From: Hemerocallis citrina
Taxonomy: Eukaryota > Streptophyta > Magnoliopsida > Asparagales > Asphodelaceae
Length of the DNA stretch: 64,000 nt
Assembly: GCA_017893485.1 (NCBI GenBank)
Contig: CM030363.1
Coordinates: forward strand, 172,882,686-172,946,685
Direction of reading: 5' to 3'
Shown one piece after another: positions 24,980 through 38,300 of the stretch. The position numbers were made by a program, and so were the translations under genes. Below the pieces are notes generated by a model that saw only the letters and a program-made list of their open reading frames with translations, had not been told where the DNA came from and searched no databases. Positions within the stretch are counted from its first letter, which is position 1. The number at the start of each line of letters is the position of its first letter.

Positions 24980-25145
24980 TCGGTGGTCTTTTTCCACTCC
25001 CGAAAGTCGGTGATCACCCCGATCTATCGGAGTCGGTGGTCTCTCTCCACTCCGCCGGCCGGTGGTCTCTCTCCACTCTCGACAGACTGGTGATCATTCA
25101 GCTCAACTGTAATCCTATCGGAATCGGTGGTTTTTCTCCACACTC
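24980..25145 (+). repeat. Repeated TCGGTGGTCTCTCTCCACTC motif in LTR
   Basis: Four to five variants of this 20-mer are spaced 20-70 bases apart, interleaved with TCGGTGATCACCCCGATC-like palindromic text. The same arrangement is present in the other LTR at 43230-43400. Confidence 0.75.
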
Positions 25146-26806
25146 GGACTCTACCATAAGTTATCCCAACATAGGGCGAATTGGCAGGCCTTTCCCTACT
25201 CCGCCAGAGATTGAGAGTTATACTCTAACTCATTGTTCATATGGATAACTTAGAACATAAACGTACTCATAAGGATCCATTCCCCTAGATTTCGACATCT
25301 CTATCACTAAATCTCAGGAATCAATAGTCGAGACTGCGCTGCACGTGTCCCAAATGAGACGACATTGCAAGTGTCCCCTTGACAGGTGAGTACACTCCCA
25401 ACTAGTGCCTGTCCTGATTTTATTGGTCATGCGATCTTATTAACATTGTTGTCCTTTATTTCATATTTAATTTATTCTTATTCTTAATACATTTTACTTA
25501 GTTTCTTATTCAATGATAGTTGGTTATTAGGTAATTTAAATCTAGATTCAAGGTTAGTCTTGTCTTACAACAAGTTATCTAACTCGAGTATGGGTTCAAT
25601 TCAATTTATCGGATTAAACTAAGAGTTGGTTTAGCTACTTGTCATTGACATATATCAAACTAGTGTACTTAATATGCATTTACTTATATATATAACAAAG
25701 GACACTTAGTTCACTAGATGTCACCATATGCGTATCAATACTAGTGCACTTAAGGCACTAAATACCACCATACGCATAAACTTATGCATACTACCACCAT
25801 ACGCATATACTTATGCATACTACTACCATTTGCATAAACTTATGCATACTTGCTTAATAAAGTCTTTAATGCCTACCATCTCTTCTTCACCTTACTACAA
25901 TCTACTTTACTCATCATGATTTTTTGGTTAGCTCAGTATACATCTTCAAGTGGCTTTTCTACCTTACTACCGTTATTATACTAACTTAAATTTTAGTTAG
26001 CTAAGCATGTGACTTATGGCTTTCGCTACTATCTACTTTACTACTATTACTTTAAGTGACTACATATTTTATTTTGAATTTCTACTTGAATTACTACTTT
26101 ACTGCTGCTACTACTACTGCTTACCACTACTACCACCACAGCCTACTACTACTACTGCCTACTACTACCACTACTACATGAACTTTTTCTACAATCCCTT
26201 CTACTACTACTAGTGACTACCGTAAGTAGTCATTTTTTACATTAGTTATGATGAGAGGTCACAAGCTAATTAAACCATACTAACTACTAATTACGTTTAC
26301 AATACTAACAATTCTATCTTTTACTATTATTACATATATATTCTTACAAGCAATTGATTATTTATCTAGGATAGAACATGAGTTGTAACTATTTCACACA
26401 CATATATGATGTATAGTACTTCAACCATTTCAAGCCTAATTTTAAACAATTGATTAATTAGTCCAAGACTAGAACATAATTAGTAAGCAAGCATTTAATA
26501 ATACCAATTCTATTTCTTTTCTTGCTATGTTTATTTTATATAAACTAAAGTTTCTAATACTTTTAACTAACATCATATTAACAAAAATAACTAATTTTAA
26601 CAAGCATATCTTCTAACATAAATTTACTACTTTCAAACCACAATATTAGCAAGCAAAGCTTCTATATAATAAGTCATATAAGTAATCAAGAGGTAAAGGA
26701 AAATACCTACTTTCTATTTAGTGACAAAGTCTCCAATTGCCTTCTCCTCCTTGCATCCCTTGATCCTTCCTTACTTTTAGTTTACTATGAACACAATTCT
26801 ACTAGG

Positions 26807-26844
<38 letters not shown>

Positions 26845-29791
26845 ATGCTTAGAATATGGAAGATAGAAAATAGTAGAAAAAAGTTTAGGCTAGGGTTTTA
26901 GTAGTACGAAGAAAGAGCAAATGAAAAGTGAACTAGGGTTTTTCTTAACATCATATATATAGAAGAAGAGGGGAAAGGGCTGCTGTTTTGCTGCCGACCA
27001 CTGCAGAAAGAAGGAAAAGAGAGAGAAGTAGAGTGTGGGTGTATGTGGAAGTCTCTAGGGAGCTTAGGTGTCCTCCCTTTTGCATTTAACCCCTTAGAGC
27101 ATCTGTAGTCGTTATTGCCAAATTTTGGCTATTTTGTTTATAGCAAATAGAAAAAATAGCTTTCGCTGTAGTCGTTGTTAGCTAAAAATTGGCCAAACGG
27201 TAAATTATCTCCTGTCCTTTAATTTTTTTTAATTTTTTAAAAGAAATTGGTTATTGTAATCTCCGATAGTGACATTTAATTAAAAAAAAATGAAATACGC
27301 TACCTGATGCTCGGACGAAGTATAATGTCCTGGCCAACATTTTTAATTTATTATTATTTTTTTAGTATAGGACGATAGATTATCTACCGTCCGATTAAAT
27401 TTATAAAAAAAACGAAGTGACTTTTTGGGATGGTGTATAATCTATCGTCCGTTTATTTTATAAATAAATTTTTTTTTGGGATGGTGTATAATCTTTCGTC
27501 CGATTATTTTATTAATAAATTTTTTTTTGGGATGGTATATAATCTACCGTCCGATCTTCAAACACAAGAAAATGTATCGTCGGTGTAACCCCTGTTTCTG
27601 ATTATACGGATTTTTCTTGTATTTTGTGTTCTCTTTTCTATTTTAATGTATTTTGGGTCTTGGACTTGTTGTGGGCCTTCTGTTGCAATTTATTGTTCTT
27701 GTATTATTGTTATTATTATTATTATCCTTGTTATCTTTTGTTAGCCCAATCCATTTTCAAGCTCATACTATTATCTACCCAAACTCATCTCCTTATTGGA
27801 TCCTAAAACCAAATCCTAGTCTACCCAAACCCACAAACCCATATTTCCCCTAACAACCAACCCAGATTTCCTCAACTGCACACTTCCCCACTATCTCGTA
27901 ACTACCCCCCCTCCCTAATTAATATTATAATATTATTCTAATCTTCCCCAGTCTCTCTCCCTCTCTCCCCGTCTCTTTCTCCTCTGTTCCCTAACAAACA
28001 CAGAACACCCCATCAACTCCCCCTTCGTCTCCGCCATCGCTCCCGCCCTTGTCGACTCTTCGCCGCCCTTGCACCGCAACACCATCTTCACCCCGCCATT
28101 GTCGCTCGAGCTGTGAGCACCTCTCGCTCGAGCCACCTTCGAGCCCCTTCATCGTCATCCTCTAGCCCTGTTATCCTTCGAAACCCGAAGCAACCACCTC
28201 TGCCCTCCGATTGCCCTCGCCCTACCTTCATCCACCGCTTGAGCATCAGCCACCGCTGCCGTGTTTCATCGCCATGGCCAACACCGCCATTGCCGCACTC
28301 CGAGCATCGTTGAACCCAACTCAGCTGCCTCCTCGTCAATTGCACCTCGTCACCATCAAACTCTGACCTCCGCACCTCAACGTCTCCACCTCCACCCATC
28401 CTTGTCGAGCAACCACTAGTCCCGCTCGATTTCCCCCTCGTTGCTCTGTATCCCCCGCTTGCCATTGCTGTCGACTACCACCGAAGTTGACCGCCATTCC
28501 CGACCCTGCTCCTCGTCTGCGCTCGAACCCCCGAGCCCCTAGACTGTATCGCCGCTGTCGCCAGCCGCCGCTGTCGCCAGCCGCCGCTGTGTTCGCAGTC
28601 GCTCCTTTCTCCTGCCCGCTCTCTCTCTCTCTGTCAAAGTCGAGGAGAAGCACAGTAGTGTTTTTGATGTGTTGCTATTGTGTGAAGGAAGAGATCCGGT
28701 GTTTGGTGTTTGTTGAGTAGGGGATCTGCTGTTCTATTTTGGGTTGGTGCTGTTTTGTGTGTGATTGGGTAGTTGGCTGTTTGGTGTTTGGTTGAGGGGA
28801 TTAGTCGGTTGCTGTTTGTTATTTTGTGTGGGGAGAGAGTTGGAGTGTTGGTGTTTGCTGTTTTGGAGGGGTTGGGCTGTTTGCTGTTTGGGTTGATGTT
28901 GTTGTGTGGTTTCCTATGTTGTTATCTCTTTGTGCGCTCTTGCTGCTGTGGATTTGTTGCATGGGCGTTGCACGTATTTCGGTGCACATGGAGTGCACGT
29001 GCCGCCGTCGGAATTCTGATCCCGTTATTCTCTCGTTCATATTCAGAATTGTCTCCTAATAGGCAAGTGACTCTTGAACTTATTTTTATTGTTTCTAGTT
29101 CATGAAAACACTCCTTGAAATCCAGCAAGTAGTAATTAATTTGAATATCATATTTAATTGAACTCCATTGTTTATTTATTGTACCATGTTATTGATTCAT
29201 AGTCTTCTCATCGTGCTATTATTGTTGATTTCAATCCCAAACCATAAATTTATTGTACTATTGAACATTCACATATATGCCTTGTCATTTGCTTGATTTT
29301 GTATTGAGGTTTCGACCCGGTTCCTGACACAGTAACTTAAAACATTGCATATAGAAATTGTAGTACATTTAGTCCACATATTGTTATGTTTTGCATGTAA
29401 ACCGTGTTTTCCATACTTAATTAATTGGACCATGTATATTTCATATATTATATAGTCTTGATATCATCTTGAAATTATACTAGTGCTATCGATCTCATCG
29501 ATTGTACCTGTTGCATGAGTATTGATATCATTGTCCACATTGATCACATGCATGTTCATAACTGATTGTTAATAATATGATAACAAGCCGGGGTAATAAT
29601 GGTTGACTTAGTAGTGGATAATCTTAGAAAATATACTCGGTAAGGCCTTATCATTAGATCGTCTTGTCATGGAAGGGGGAGTATCGATTGTGAATTATTG
29701 ATTGTTAATTGTAAATTATTGTTATTGACACAGAGTACATGCTCTGTAGATCCCACCACGAAGTCTAAAACGTACACTGTTTTGTATGTAC

Positions 29792-31670
29792 TGTCACGCC
29801 CCGCTTCCCAAAAGTACGGAATGCAAGCACGTGACATGGCTCAGCGAATGACTTGCGTCATCCATAGGCTGTTATTGATCCAACTCAACAATATAAACAA
29901 GTAATAAAGACAACGTCGCATGCATTGAAAGAATAATCACATAAATAACAATATTGGAAATTTAAGCATAAAAATAACCAACATCAAAATAACCCAACAT
30001 CTAGAAAATTAACAAACAATATTCGGGTCGAAGCCCACAATACAAAGAAATAGCATTTGTCCAATTTTATTAAGGTCATTAAATAAAACAACATTTATTT
30101 TAGCGGCGCAGTAAAACATCTCCTTCACCAATGCTGCTCTCCTATCCCGTCAGGTAATTCTCCATGATTACCTGTAAGTTGCTCATCTAAAGAGAGGAAA
30201 AAGAAAGTCCTTAGAGTAAGTCGTGGATATGCAAGTAGAGAAACAGAGAAACAATGACAATGGTTGTATAGCATTGAATTCAATAAACGATGAAGTCAAT
30301 AGTGTTGAATAGTGACAAAGCAATAATAATATAATATGCAATAACTATGATTTATCACGATAATGATGAACAAATATTAATAATGGCAATAATAACGATA
30401 ACACTGTTCAATAAGATAACAATATGCAATGATAATGTGATGAGAGCCTTAAGTCTATTATTCATTTTTAGTCCTAGCTAATGCACGTACTACTGTGTCC
30501 CATGTGTGCCGTACCACAGGTTCGATGCATACAATCAATTTCGTTTAGACTAAGGTGGTAGATTCTATAGTTCATGTACTCGGGAACAATATTCAATAAT
30601 GATCGATGACCGAATCAATCGAGATACTGAGTTCAGTAATCTGCAATTAACCGATGACCGATATAACCAATAGACCGATAAATCGATAGACCGATAATTA
30701 GGGAAACACGGGCCCCTCTTCCGAGTACAGCCACTATGTCATCAACTACCCTAATCAACCCTTAACCCCAACTTGATTTACTTTTTTTATTCATTTAACA
30801 TACATTAATGCGATTAATAAGGGACACTAGTAAAGGTGACAAAACAACCCTAAGATCATGCAATATTCTATATACGATTTAATACACTAAAAATAACATT
30901 ATAGATATAGTTATATATTATTAAACATAGGGACCCAATTCTGGACAGCAGTAGGTTGTTGTACCAAAATCAGAATTTCCGTTGCTTCAGGACAGCAAAT
31001 GTGAATTCGTTAGGTGTTCTAGAAACTAGACACCTGCCCGGTTCCAACGCATACTTAAAGTCTACATTCCGACAACGATAGCTAGGCGAAATTCAATGTT
31101 CTTTACAGATTTTAGTTTCTGGCTGGGTGTCGATGTTGACTAATTTCAGTTATAAAGGCAGTAAATAATCATCACAAAAATCCGTAAAAATAATTTTTAT
31201 CACCCTAAACATGTTATCTAGAAGTCTGGAATTTATCTTGGCCATATTTGATCATTAGTCCACTAAATTTATTAGCCTAACATGGTATGTACATGAATCT
31301 GAAATTACAGCGCAGCTGTAGCAAAAGGGTCATAACTCGGGCGATATAAGTCGGAATTCAAAAATTCTGGTGTCTATTGACATCTAGACACTTAGGGCTA
31401 CGTTTCATTTTCAGGAAACAACTGATTTTAAAGAAGTTATCTAAGTCGAAACAGCACGGTAAGGTTCAGGTTGGCGTAATTTCCAGAATAGTCAACATGT
31501 TTATTTTGAATAAAACGGTTAAAAAGTTAAGAATGATAAATTGGAGTTTAATAATCATAAATCACAGCGAGCCAATCCTATGTGAATATAGTATTAAGGT
31601 CGATGATCTAGGCAGTTAAAATCGATTTTCAGAACTAATCGGGTAATCGGGGATAAAATCGGGAAAATCA

Positions 31671-31709
<39 letters not shown>

Positions 31710-34357
31710 GGGAAAAAATAATTTATTATCTCTAGTATATATGATTAAGAAGATCTTAAATTTAAATTATCGTGTATTTAATATCTATTTGACTTTGTTA
31801 ATAAAATGTATATTTTGTCTTAATGCAGGTAATTGAAAAAAAGCTAGAATGAGAAAATTTGCAGTTGTCACAAACCAATATTTTGATAGTAGGAAGATTT
31901 GCAATGACAGAAATGTAATGAAAAAAAAAAACTGTGAATGAAACTGTGAATGTACTGAGTGATTGTGCTGGAAAAAAAAAACCTGATGTGATGAAAAAAT
32001 CAGAAGTTGAGTGATTGTAACTGTGAATGTACTGAGTGATTGTAACTGTGAATGTAATGAAAAAAAAAAGAAAAAAAAGCAGAAGTTGAGTCATGAGTGA
32101 TTGTGCTGAGTTACCTGTCGAGGAGCTGATGTTGGAGGTGAAAGAGAGCAACCCGTCACTGCCGAACTGGAGGGGAGAAAGAGAGAGAGAACGGAGCTTT
32201 CGACGATGAGGAAAGAGAGAACTGGACGATCGAAGTGGAAGAAAGAGAGAACTGGACGATCGAAGAGCTGTCGACGATCGAAGTGGAGGAAAGAGGAGCT
32301 GTCGACGAGAGGAGCTGTCGACGAGAAGAGCTGTCGGCGCAAGAAGTGGAGCTGGCGACGAGAAAGGGGGATTTTGGAAATTAGGTTAGAATGGAATTTG
32401 GGTTGAACAGTAGTTGAAGGGGAGAGGAATCGATTGAAGAGGATGGGGATATGCGGGTCTGATTGAAATGGGTCGGGTTTAGGGTAAATTATACCCAGTT
32501 TTAAAATGAAATGATTAATCGGCATATCGGACGATTTTGCATATCGGCCGATTAGTACAAATATCGGCCGATAATAGCGATTTTATCGCTGGAAACCCAT
32601 TTCGCAAATATCGCTACAAAAATAATCGGGGAACTCCCGATAACCGATTAATCGGCGATTAATCGCCGATTTTGACTGCCTAGTCGATGATGTCCATAAT
32701 TTTACTAATTACAATTCAACTAAATTATCAATAGCAATCATATGAAAAATCAACCCTAATATACAATCTACAATAGTTGTTCTTAATGTCATGATATGAA
32801 ATGTGACAATAATTCCCTATTCTTATATTCATTAACTATCTACATGGGTGCATGTAATATCCCTATACATTAGAGGCAAAAAAAATGGCACGAAGTCGAG
32901 ATTACCACTTGGATTCGCTCGTGTAAATCCGTGGTATCCCAACGATAGTTACAATAACATTTTACGATATTCAATACGGATCCACTTGCGGAATTCAATA
33001 AAAATATCGAATATGATACAATAAATATTCGATAAGAAATGACTTGCCTTTTTGACGATTAGGTCCGAAGGAAAATAATCCGGTGAACTCTGAAAACTAC
33101 GTGTGAAATACGTGCAAGAAGGTCCAAGCCAACAAAGTCAGCAACTCAGCAAAATCCCACACAGGATCGGGATAGAACAACAAACAGCCAACTAGGATCT
33201 GCTGCGCGCCAAACATGGGACAACAACCACAACCAATAGGATCCCTTCCCTACACCGGATCCCAAGCGGAACACCAAACAGCAAAAATGGATCCCCACAC
33301 CCAAAACAGCCAACAGCGAACTTGGCCACTACCACTCCATCTTCTTCCTTTAGCCAGAGAGAGAGAAGAACTGCGGGGAAGATTAATGGTGACTGCGGCG
33401 AGCGGGGACAGCGACACCGCGACGAGGTGGCTGATCGGGAAGCGACGGCAGCACGAGGGCGATCTCGACGAACTCCGGCGAGCAAGCTCTATTTTCTCGA
33501 TGAAACAGAGGAGGCGAATACGGTGGCGTCTCAGGGCTCGAACGACGACGATGTCTGATGCAGAGGTAGAGGGTGACGACGAGGATGGGGCACAGGCGAA
33601 CGGTAATGGGTTCGGGTGCGAGGTGAGGTGAGGAAGACGATGGGAACTCGAGTATGAGTTCGGCAAAGGTGATGGGTGTAGACGATAGGGGTTGCGGTGG
33701 AGTTGGGTTCGGGCAGAGGGCGATGGAGACGGGGATGAGGTTATGAGTGGTGGTGGTGGACGGAGTGAACGGTGGAGGCGAAGGTGGTGGTGGTTTGGGT
33801 TCGATTGTGTTTGGGGAATTAACAGAGAGGAGATGGAGAGAGAGCACAGTAACGAGGGGTTATTAGGTTGAATTAGTAATGGGGAGAGATTACAGGGCTT
33901 AATAATAGGGATTTAGTTTTCAAATTCTTGGGATTTACAAATTGTGGAGATTATGGGGAGTGATTAGGAGGGATCTTAGGGATTAGTCTGTTAGGGAGAG
34001 ATTGGGGGATGGTTTGGGTTATTGGGTTTGGGTGAGAGATCCAATAGGGAGTGGATATGGGCTTGGGCTTAAAAATATTTAAATAAAACAATTAGGTTGT
34101 TGGGCTGAATTTTTGGGTTCAGATTAAATATAAAATAAAATAAAATTAGAATGTGAAATTGGGCTTAAATAACAACTGGGCTTATATTAATAGTTAATAA
34201 AAATAAAAATGCAAACTTGGGCTTATACTAAACAATGGGACTCCAAAATAGTTTAAATAATAAAATCAATTAGGGAAAAAAATAGTTATAAGGTACTGAG
34301 AATTTAAATACGGAAAAATACTTTTAAAAATACGTATTAATGAAAACAGGGGTTACA
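29792..34357 (-). mobile_element. Solo LTR (family A), minus orientation, nested in the first
   Basis: The plus strand reads TGTCACGCCCCGCTTCCC at 29792 and ends ACAGGGGTTACA at 34357. The flanks TGTAC (29787-29791) and TGTAT (34358-34362) form a 5-bp target duplication with one mismatch. It aligns with 9434-12808. It carries the GC-rich leader at about 33190-33850 in inverse orientation to the outer LTR and is itself split by the element at 31608-32683. Confidence 0.88.
31608..32683. mobile_element. hAT-type non-autonomous element, 1.08 kb
   Basis: Terminal inverted repeats CTAGGCAGTTAAAATCG (31608) and, inverted, CTAGGCAGTCAAAATCG (ending 32683) match at 16 of 17 bases. They are bordered by a perfect 8-bp duplication TCGATGAT (31600-31607 and 32684-32691). 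Inside are a (TG)n(TA)n tract (31674-31708), subterminal AATCGGCCGATTAATCG-type palindromes, and a purine-rich stretch with repeated GGAAGAAAGAGAACTGGACG text (32200-32350). No transposase. Confidence 0.92.
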
Positions 34358-35255
34358 TGTATCGAACTTGTAGTATGAGATGCAACAGTACGTGCATTAG
34401 TTAGGATTAAAATGAATAATAGACTTATAGACATAAATGAATACTGAACATTGACACTAATACTGAATACTGATTCCTGATTCTGAATTAGTGATTATCA
34501 ACTTTTGATTTTGTTATCGTTTATCATTTATTGACTCCGATATCGTTCCAATTTTTGTTTTTGTTATATAGTCCTTTATTTCCTATTTTACTGCTTCCTA
34601 CTACTTGTTGCCCGAAGCTTACTCTAACGGGTTCTCTTTCTCTTTCTTTTGAGTTATGTTATTCAGGTACAGTGATGGGTAAATGAAAGGAACTCGTCGA
34701 ACTGTTACTTCATTGCATATTCTCGAACTATTTGGTAACTTCTTGTATTCCAGATTTGGTTATTGAATTTTATTCTGTTTATGTGATTATATTTTATCTG
34801 CGTGGTTGTGATTATTTCTTTTCATGTTGAGTTAAGACTGATACAGCTTATGGATGATGTTAAAATTATTCGCTGAGCCTTTATCACGGGCTCGTATTCC
34901 CGTATTTTGAGAAGTGGGGCGTGACAGTCGGGCTATATTTTCCAAATAGCCAAATCGATTGCCAGACATGGCTGGCTACTGTTCAAAAATATGCAAAAAA
35001 TGGCTAAATAGCCAACGACTACAGATGCTCTTAGAGTTTATGTAATTTCACTTAACCTATGGATAATCATGTTGGGTTGGGCTTTAAGAAAAGAAATGTT
35101 GGGCCTTTTAAAAAAAAACATATCAGGTAAAAAAAAACAATTAACCATATGGATATGCCAAACAAAAATAAACATAGAAATAATAGTGTATGCTAAAAAT
35201 AACAATCCATATATATATATTTGTAAGAAAAATATTACATACTAGGGGTATTACA

Positions 35256-35275
35256 TCATTCTCTCCTTAGAATAG
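35256..35275 (-). other. Polypurine tract of the Tekay-like element
   Basis: On the minus strand AAGGAGAGAATGA abuts the LTR start TGTAATACCCC. This is the usual plus-strand primer position. Confidence 0.7.
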
Positions 35276-35327
35276 TTCAGTCCTCAGAACTAAACTTAGG
35301 TAGAGAGACAAACGAAGAAAACATAAA

Positions 35328-38300
35328 TTATTCAAACAACTCAGGATGTATATTCTTTATCTGGCTTTCCAGCTCCCATGTGGCTTCTTCAACAAACTAA
35401 TTTTTCCAGAGTACTTTAACCATGAGAATTACTTTATTTCTCAACACCCTGTCCTGGCGATCAACTATTCTTATCGGCTGCTCTTCATAGGTAAGGTCCA
35501 CTTGTAGATTTTTTGGAACTTCCACTAGTTGGTGACTCGGGTCGGGTACGCACTTTCTCAGCATTGAAACATGAAATACATTGTGTACTTGGGCTAGTTC
35601 TGCTAGCAAGTCCAATCTGTATGCTGTTTTCCTAATTTTCTTCAGGATTTTGTATGGTCCAATGTACCTTGGGGCCAACTTACCACTCTTCCCAAATCTA
35701 AATACGCAATTGGTTGGTGATACTTTCAGAAATTCTGAGTCCCCTTCTTCAAATTATAATTCTCTTCGTTGAGTGTCAGCATAACTTTTCTGTCGGCTCT
35801 GTGCTATTTCTAATCTTTTTCTGATTAGCTCAATCTTCTCAGAAGTCTGCTGCACGATTTCTAGTCCGAACATCTGCCTTTCCCCTACTTCGTACTAACA
35901 TACCGGTGTTCAACACCTTCTTCCACAGAGTGCTTCGTACGGAGCCATACCAATACTAGCTTGATAACTGTTGTTGTAGGCGAATTCTACCAAGGCTAAA
36001 TACTTCTCCCAAGTTCCTCCGAAATCCATAACGCATGCCCTGAGCATATCTTCGACAACTCGGTTCACCCTTTCTGTCTGTCCATCTGTCTGCGGGTGGA
36101 AAGCTGTGCTAAAATCTGTTCTTGTCCCCAATGCTGTCTATAAACTCTGCCAGAACCGCGAAGTAAATCTTGCATCCCTGTCGGAGACTATGGATACTGG
36201 TACTCCATGCAGCTTCGCTATCCCTTCAATATATACTTCTGCTAATTTCTCCAATGACCAAATAATCTTCATAGGTAGGAAATGGGCTGATTTTGTCAGT
36301 CGGTCAACCACAACCCAAATATCATCATGTCCTTTGGGACTTCTGGGTAACCCAGTAATGAAATCCATACTAATATTTTCCCACTTCCATTTTGGAATGG
36401 GTAACGACTGCAACAACCCTCTTGGCTTCTGGTTTTCTGCTTTAATCTTCTGACAGGTGAAACATCTAGCCACAAACTCCGCTATGTCCCGCTTCATCCC
36501 TGCCCACCAATAGCATTGCTTCACGTCTTGATACATTTTGGTACTTCCCGGGTGAACCGCAAGTAATGTAGTGTGAGCTTCTTTCATGACTTCTTCCCTT
36601 CAGATCATCCACCTTTGGTATGCACAATCTGTCTCCAAACCATAACAAACCTTCCCTTATATTGAACTCCGGAAGTTTCCCTGCATTTACTTGTTCCTTA
36701 CGTGCCAGAATCTCTGCATCTCTTTCCTGACCCTTCTTAATCTGCTCCTTCAAACTTGGTTGTAGTTCAAGTCGTGCTAAGATCGTACCCAAGCCTTGTG
36801 TAACCACCTCAATATCGACTCGTTTTACCTCGTCATCCAATTCCTTCCTTGTTGTAATTAATGTAGCCAAACTCCTTTTTCTACTAAGTGCATCTGCCAG
36901 GACGTTGGCCTTCCCTGGATGGTACTTAATTTCAGGTCTAATGTCTTCTAATACTTTCAGCCATTGCCTTTGTCGACGATTCAAGTCCTTCTGATGATAT
37001 ATATATTTCAGGCTCTTATGATCAGTGTATATCTCCACCTTTTCTCCATAAACATAATGCCGCCATATATTTAGGGCGAAAATTACTGCAGCCAGTTCCA
37101 AATCATGTGTGGGGTAATTCTTCTCGTGTGGTCAGTGTTGCCTTGAACCATAGGCTATAACTCTTCCTTCCTGCATCAAAACACATCCCAAACCTTGGTG
37201 TGAAGCATCACTGTATATCACGTATCCCTTGTCTGCTTGAGGTAATACCAATATTGGCGCTGAAATCAACCGAGCCTTTAATTCCTGAAAACTTCTTTCG
37301 CATGCCTCAGTCCATTCAAACCTTTTATCCTTCTTGGTTAATCCTATAAGCGGCACTGCTATCTTGGCATAGTCCTGGATAAACCTCCTGCAGTATCCTG
37401 TTAGCCCCAAAAAAGCTTCTGACTTCCTTTACTGTCTTTGGTTGAGGCCATTCTTTTACAGCTTCAATCTTCTGCGGATCAGTAGCCACTCCCTCCTCAG
37501 AAAGGATGTGACCAAGGAATGCAACTTCGGTCTTCCAGAACTCGCACTTGAATAATTTGGCATACAATTCATGCTCCTGTAGCTTATTCCAACCTTCAGT
37601 CAGGTGCCTGGCATGATCTTCCTCCATTCTTGAGTATACCAAGATGTCATCTATAAAGACCACAACAAATGAGTCGATGTATGGCTATAGAATTCGGTTC
37701 ATCATATCCATGAAATTAGCCGGGGCATTTGTCACTCCAAATGGCATCACCAAGAACTCGTAATGACCATGTCGAGTCCTAAAAGCCGTCTTAGGTATGT
37801 CCTCTTCTTTCACACGGACCTGATGGTAGCCTGATTGCAAATCAATCTTTGAGAACACAGCTGTGCCCTGAAACTGATTAAACAAGTCATCGATCCTGGA
37901 AAGTGAATATTTGTTCTGAATTGTGACCTTATTCAACTCTCGATAGTCGATACACATTCTCATGATCCATCCTTCTTCTTGACAAGTAACACTGGTGCTC
38001 CCCAAGGCGAAGCACAAGGTCTAATAAATCATTTCTGCAATAACTCTTCAACTTGCTGTTTGACTTCTTTCTATTCGATACAGTGCCTTCGATATTGATG
38101 CACTACCTGGCTGAATTGTGATACTGAATTCCACATCTCTGTGCGGGGGTAATCCAGGTAACTCCTCCAAAAATACGCGTGGGAAATTTCTTATAATGGG
38201 TATCTTCTTCACTTCCTCTAGTACCTTTATTCCAGTCACAGCCGTTAAGATTTCTCCGCACTTCTTCTTTCCTTGAAACACGATCTCTGTTTTCTCGGGT

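Larger units (their letters stand above)
27584..34926 (+). mobile_element. Solo LTR (family A), plus orientation, split by a second solo LTR
   Basis: Begins TGTAACCCCTGTTT at 27584 and ends GTGGGGCGTGACA at 34926, flanked by a perfect 5-bp duplication GTCGG (27579-27583 and 34927-34931). Own sequence is 27584-29791 and about 34358-34926. No primer site or internal region is present, so it is a recombination-derived solo LTR. A C-rich leader (about 27940-28660) carries Pro/Ser/Arg-rich open frames that I do not regard as genes. Confidence 0.9.
27097..35030. mobile_element. PIF/Harbinger-type non-autonomous element, split by a solo LTR
   Basis: Perfect 17-bp terminal inverted repeats GAGCATCTGTAGTCGTT (27097) and its complement (ending 35030) are bordered by TTA on both sides (27094-27096, 35031-35033), the target signature of PIF/Harbinger (Tourist-like) elements. 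Without the insertion at 27584-34926 and the 5-bp duplication its length would be about 590 bp. The interior holds three tandem copies of GGATGGTGTATAATCTATCG-type repeats (27425-27560). No transposase. Confidence 0.85.
24413..35255 (-). mobile_element. 3' LTR of the Tekay-like element, split by nested insertions
   Basis: Edges are TGTAGCGCCCC at 24413 and GGGGTATTACA at 35255. Own LTR sequence is 24413-27096 plus about 35031-35255, some 2.9 kb; the rest is the nest starting at 27097. Within it are a motif repeated about five times (TCGGTGGTCTCTCTCCACTC, 24980-25140), the motif CGCATAAACTTATGCATACT repeated (25725-25860), ACT-rich microsatellite (26096-26215) and a (TA)n tract (26809-26840). 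No gene. Confidence 0.85.

Noticed and set aside
28088..28653. Gly/Arg-rich and Ser/Pro-rich frames on both strands
   Set aside because: The same kind of leader in the outer solo LTR; no domain.
33215..33847. Several overlapping 138-154 residue frames on both strands
   Set aside because: All come from one GC-rich LTR leader; none has protein features.
29792..34926. TGTCACGCCCC ... GGGGCGTGACA looks like a TIR DNA transposon
   Set aside because: The ends are the 3' termini of two oppositely oriented solo LTRs, each with its own 5-bp duplication; no transposon spans them.
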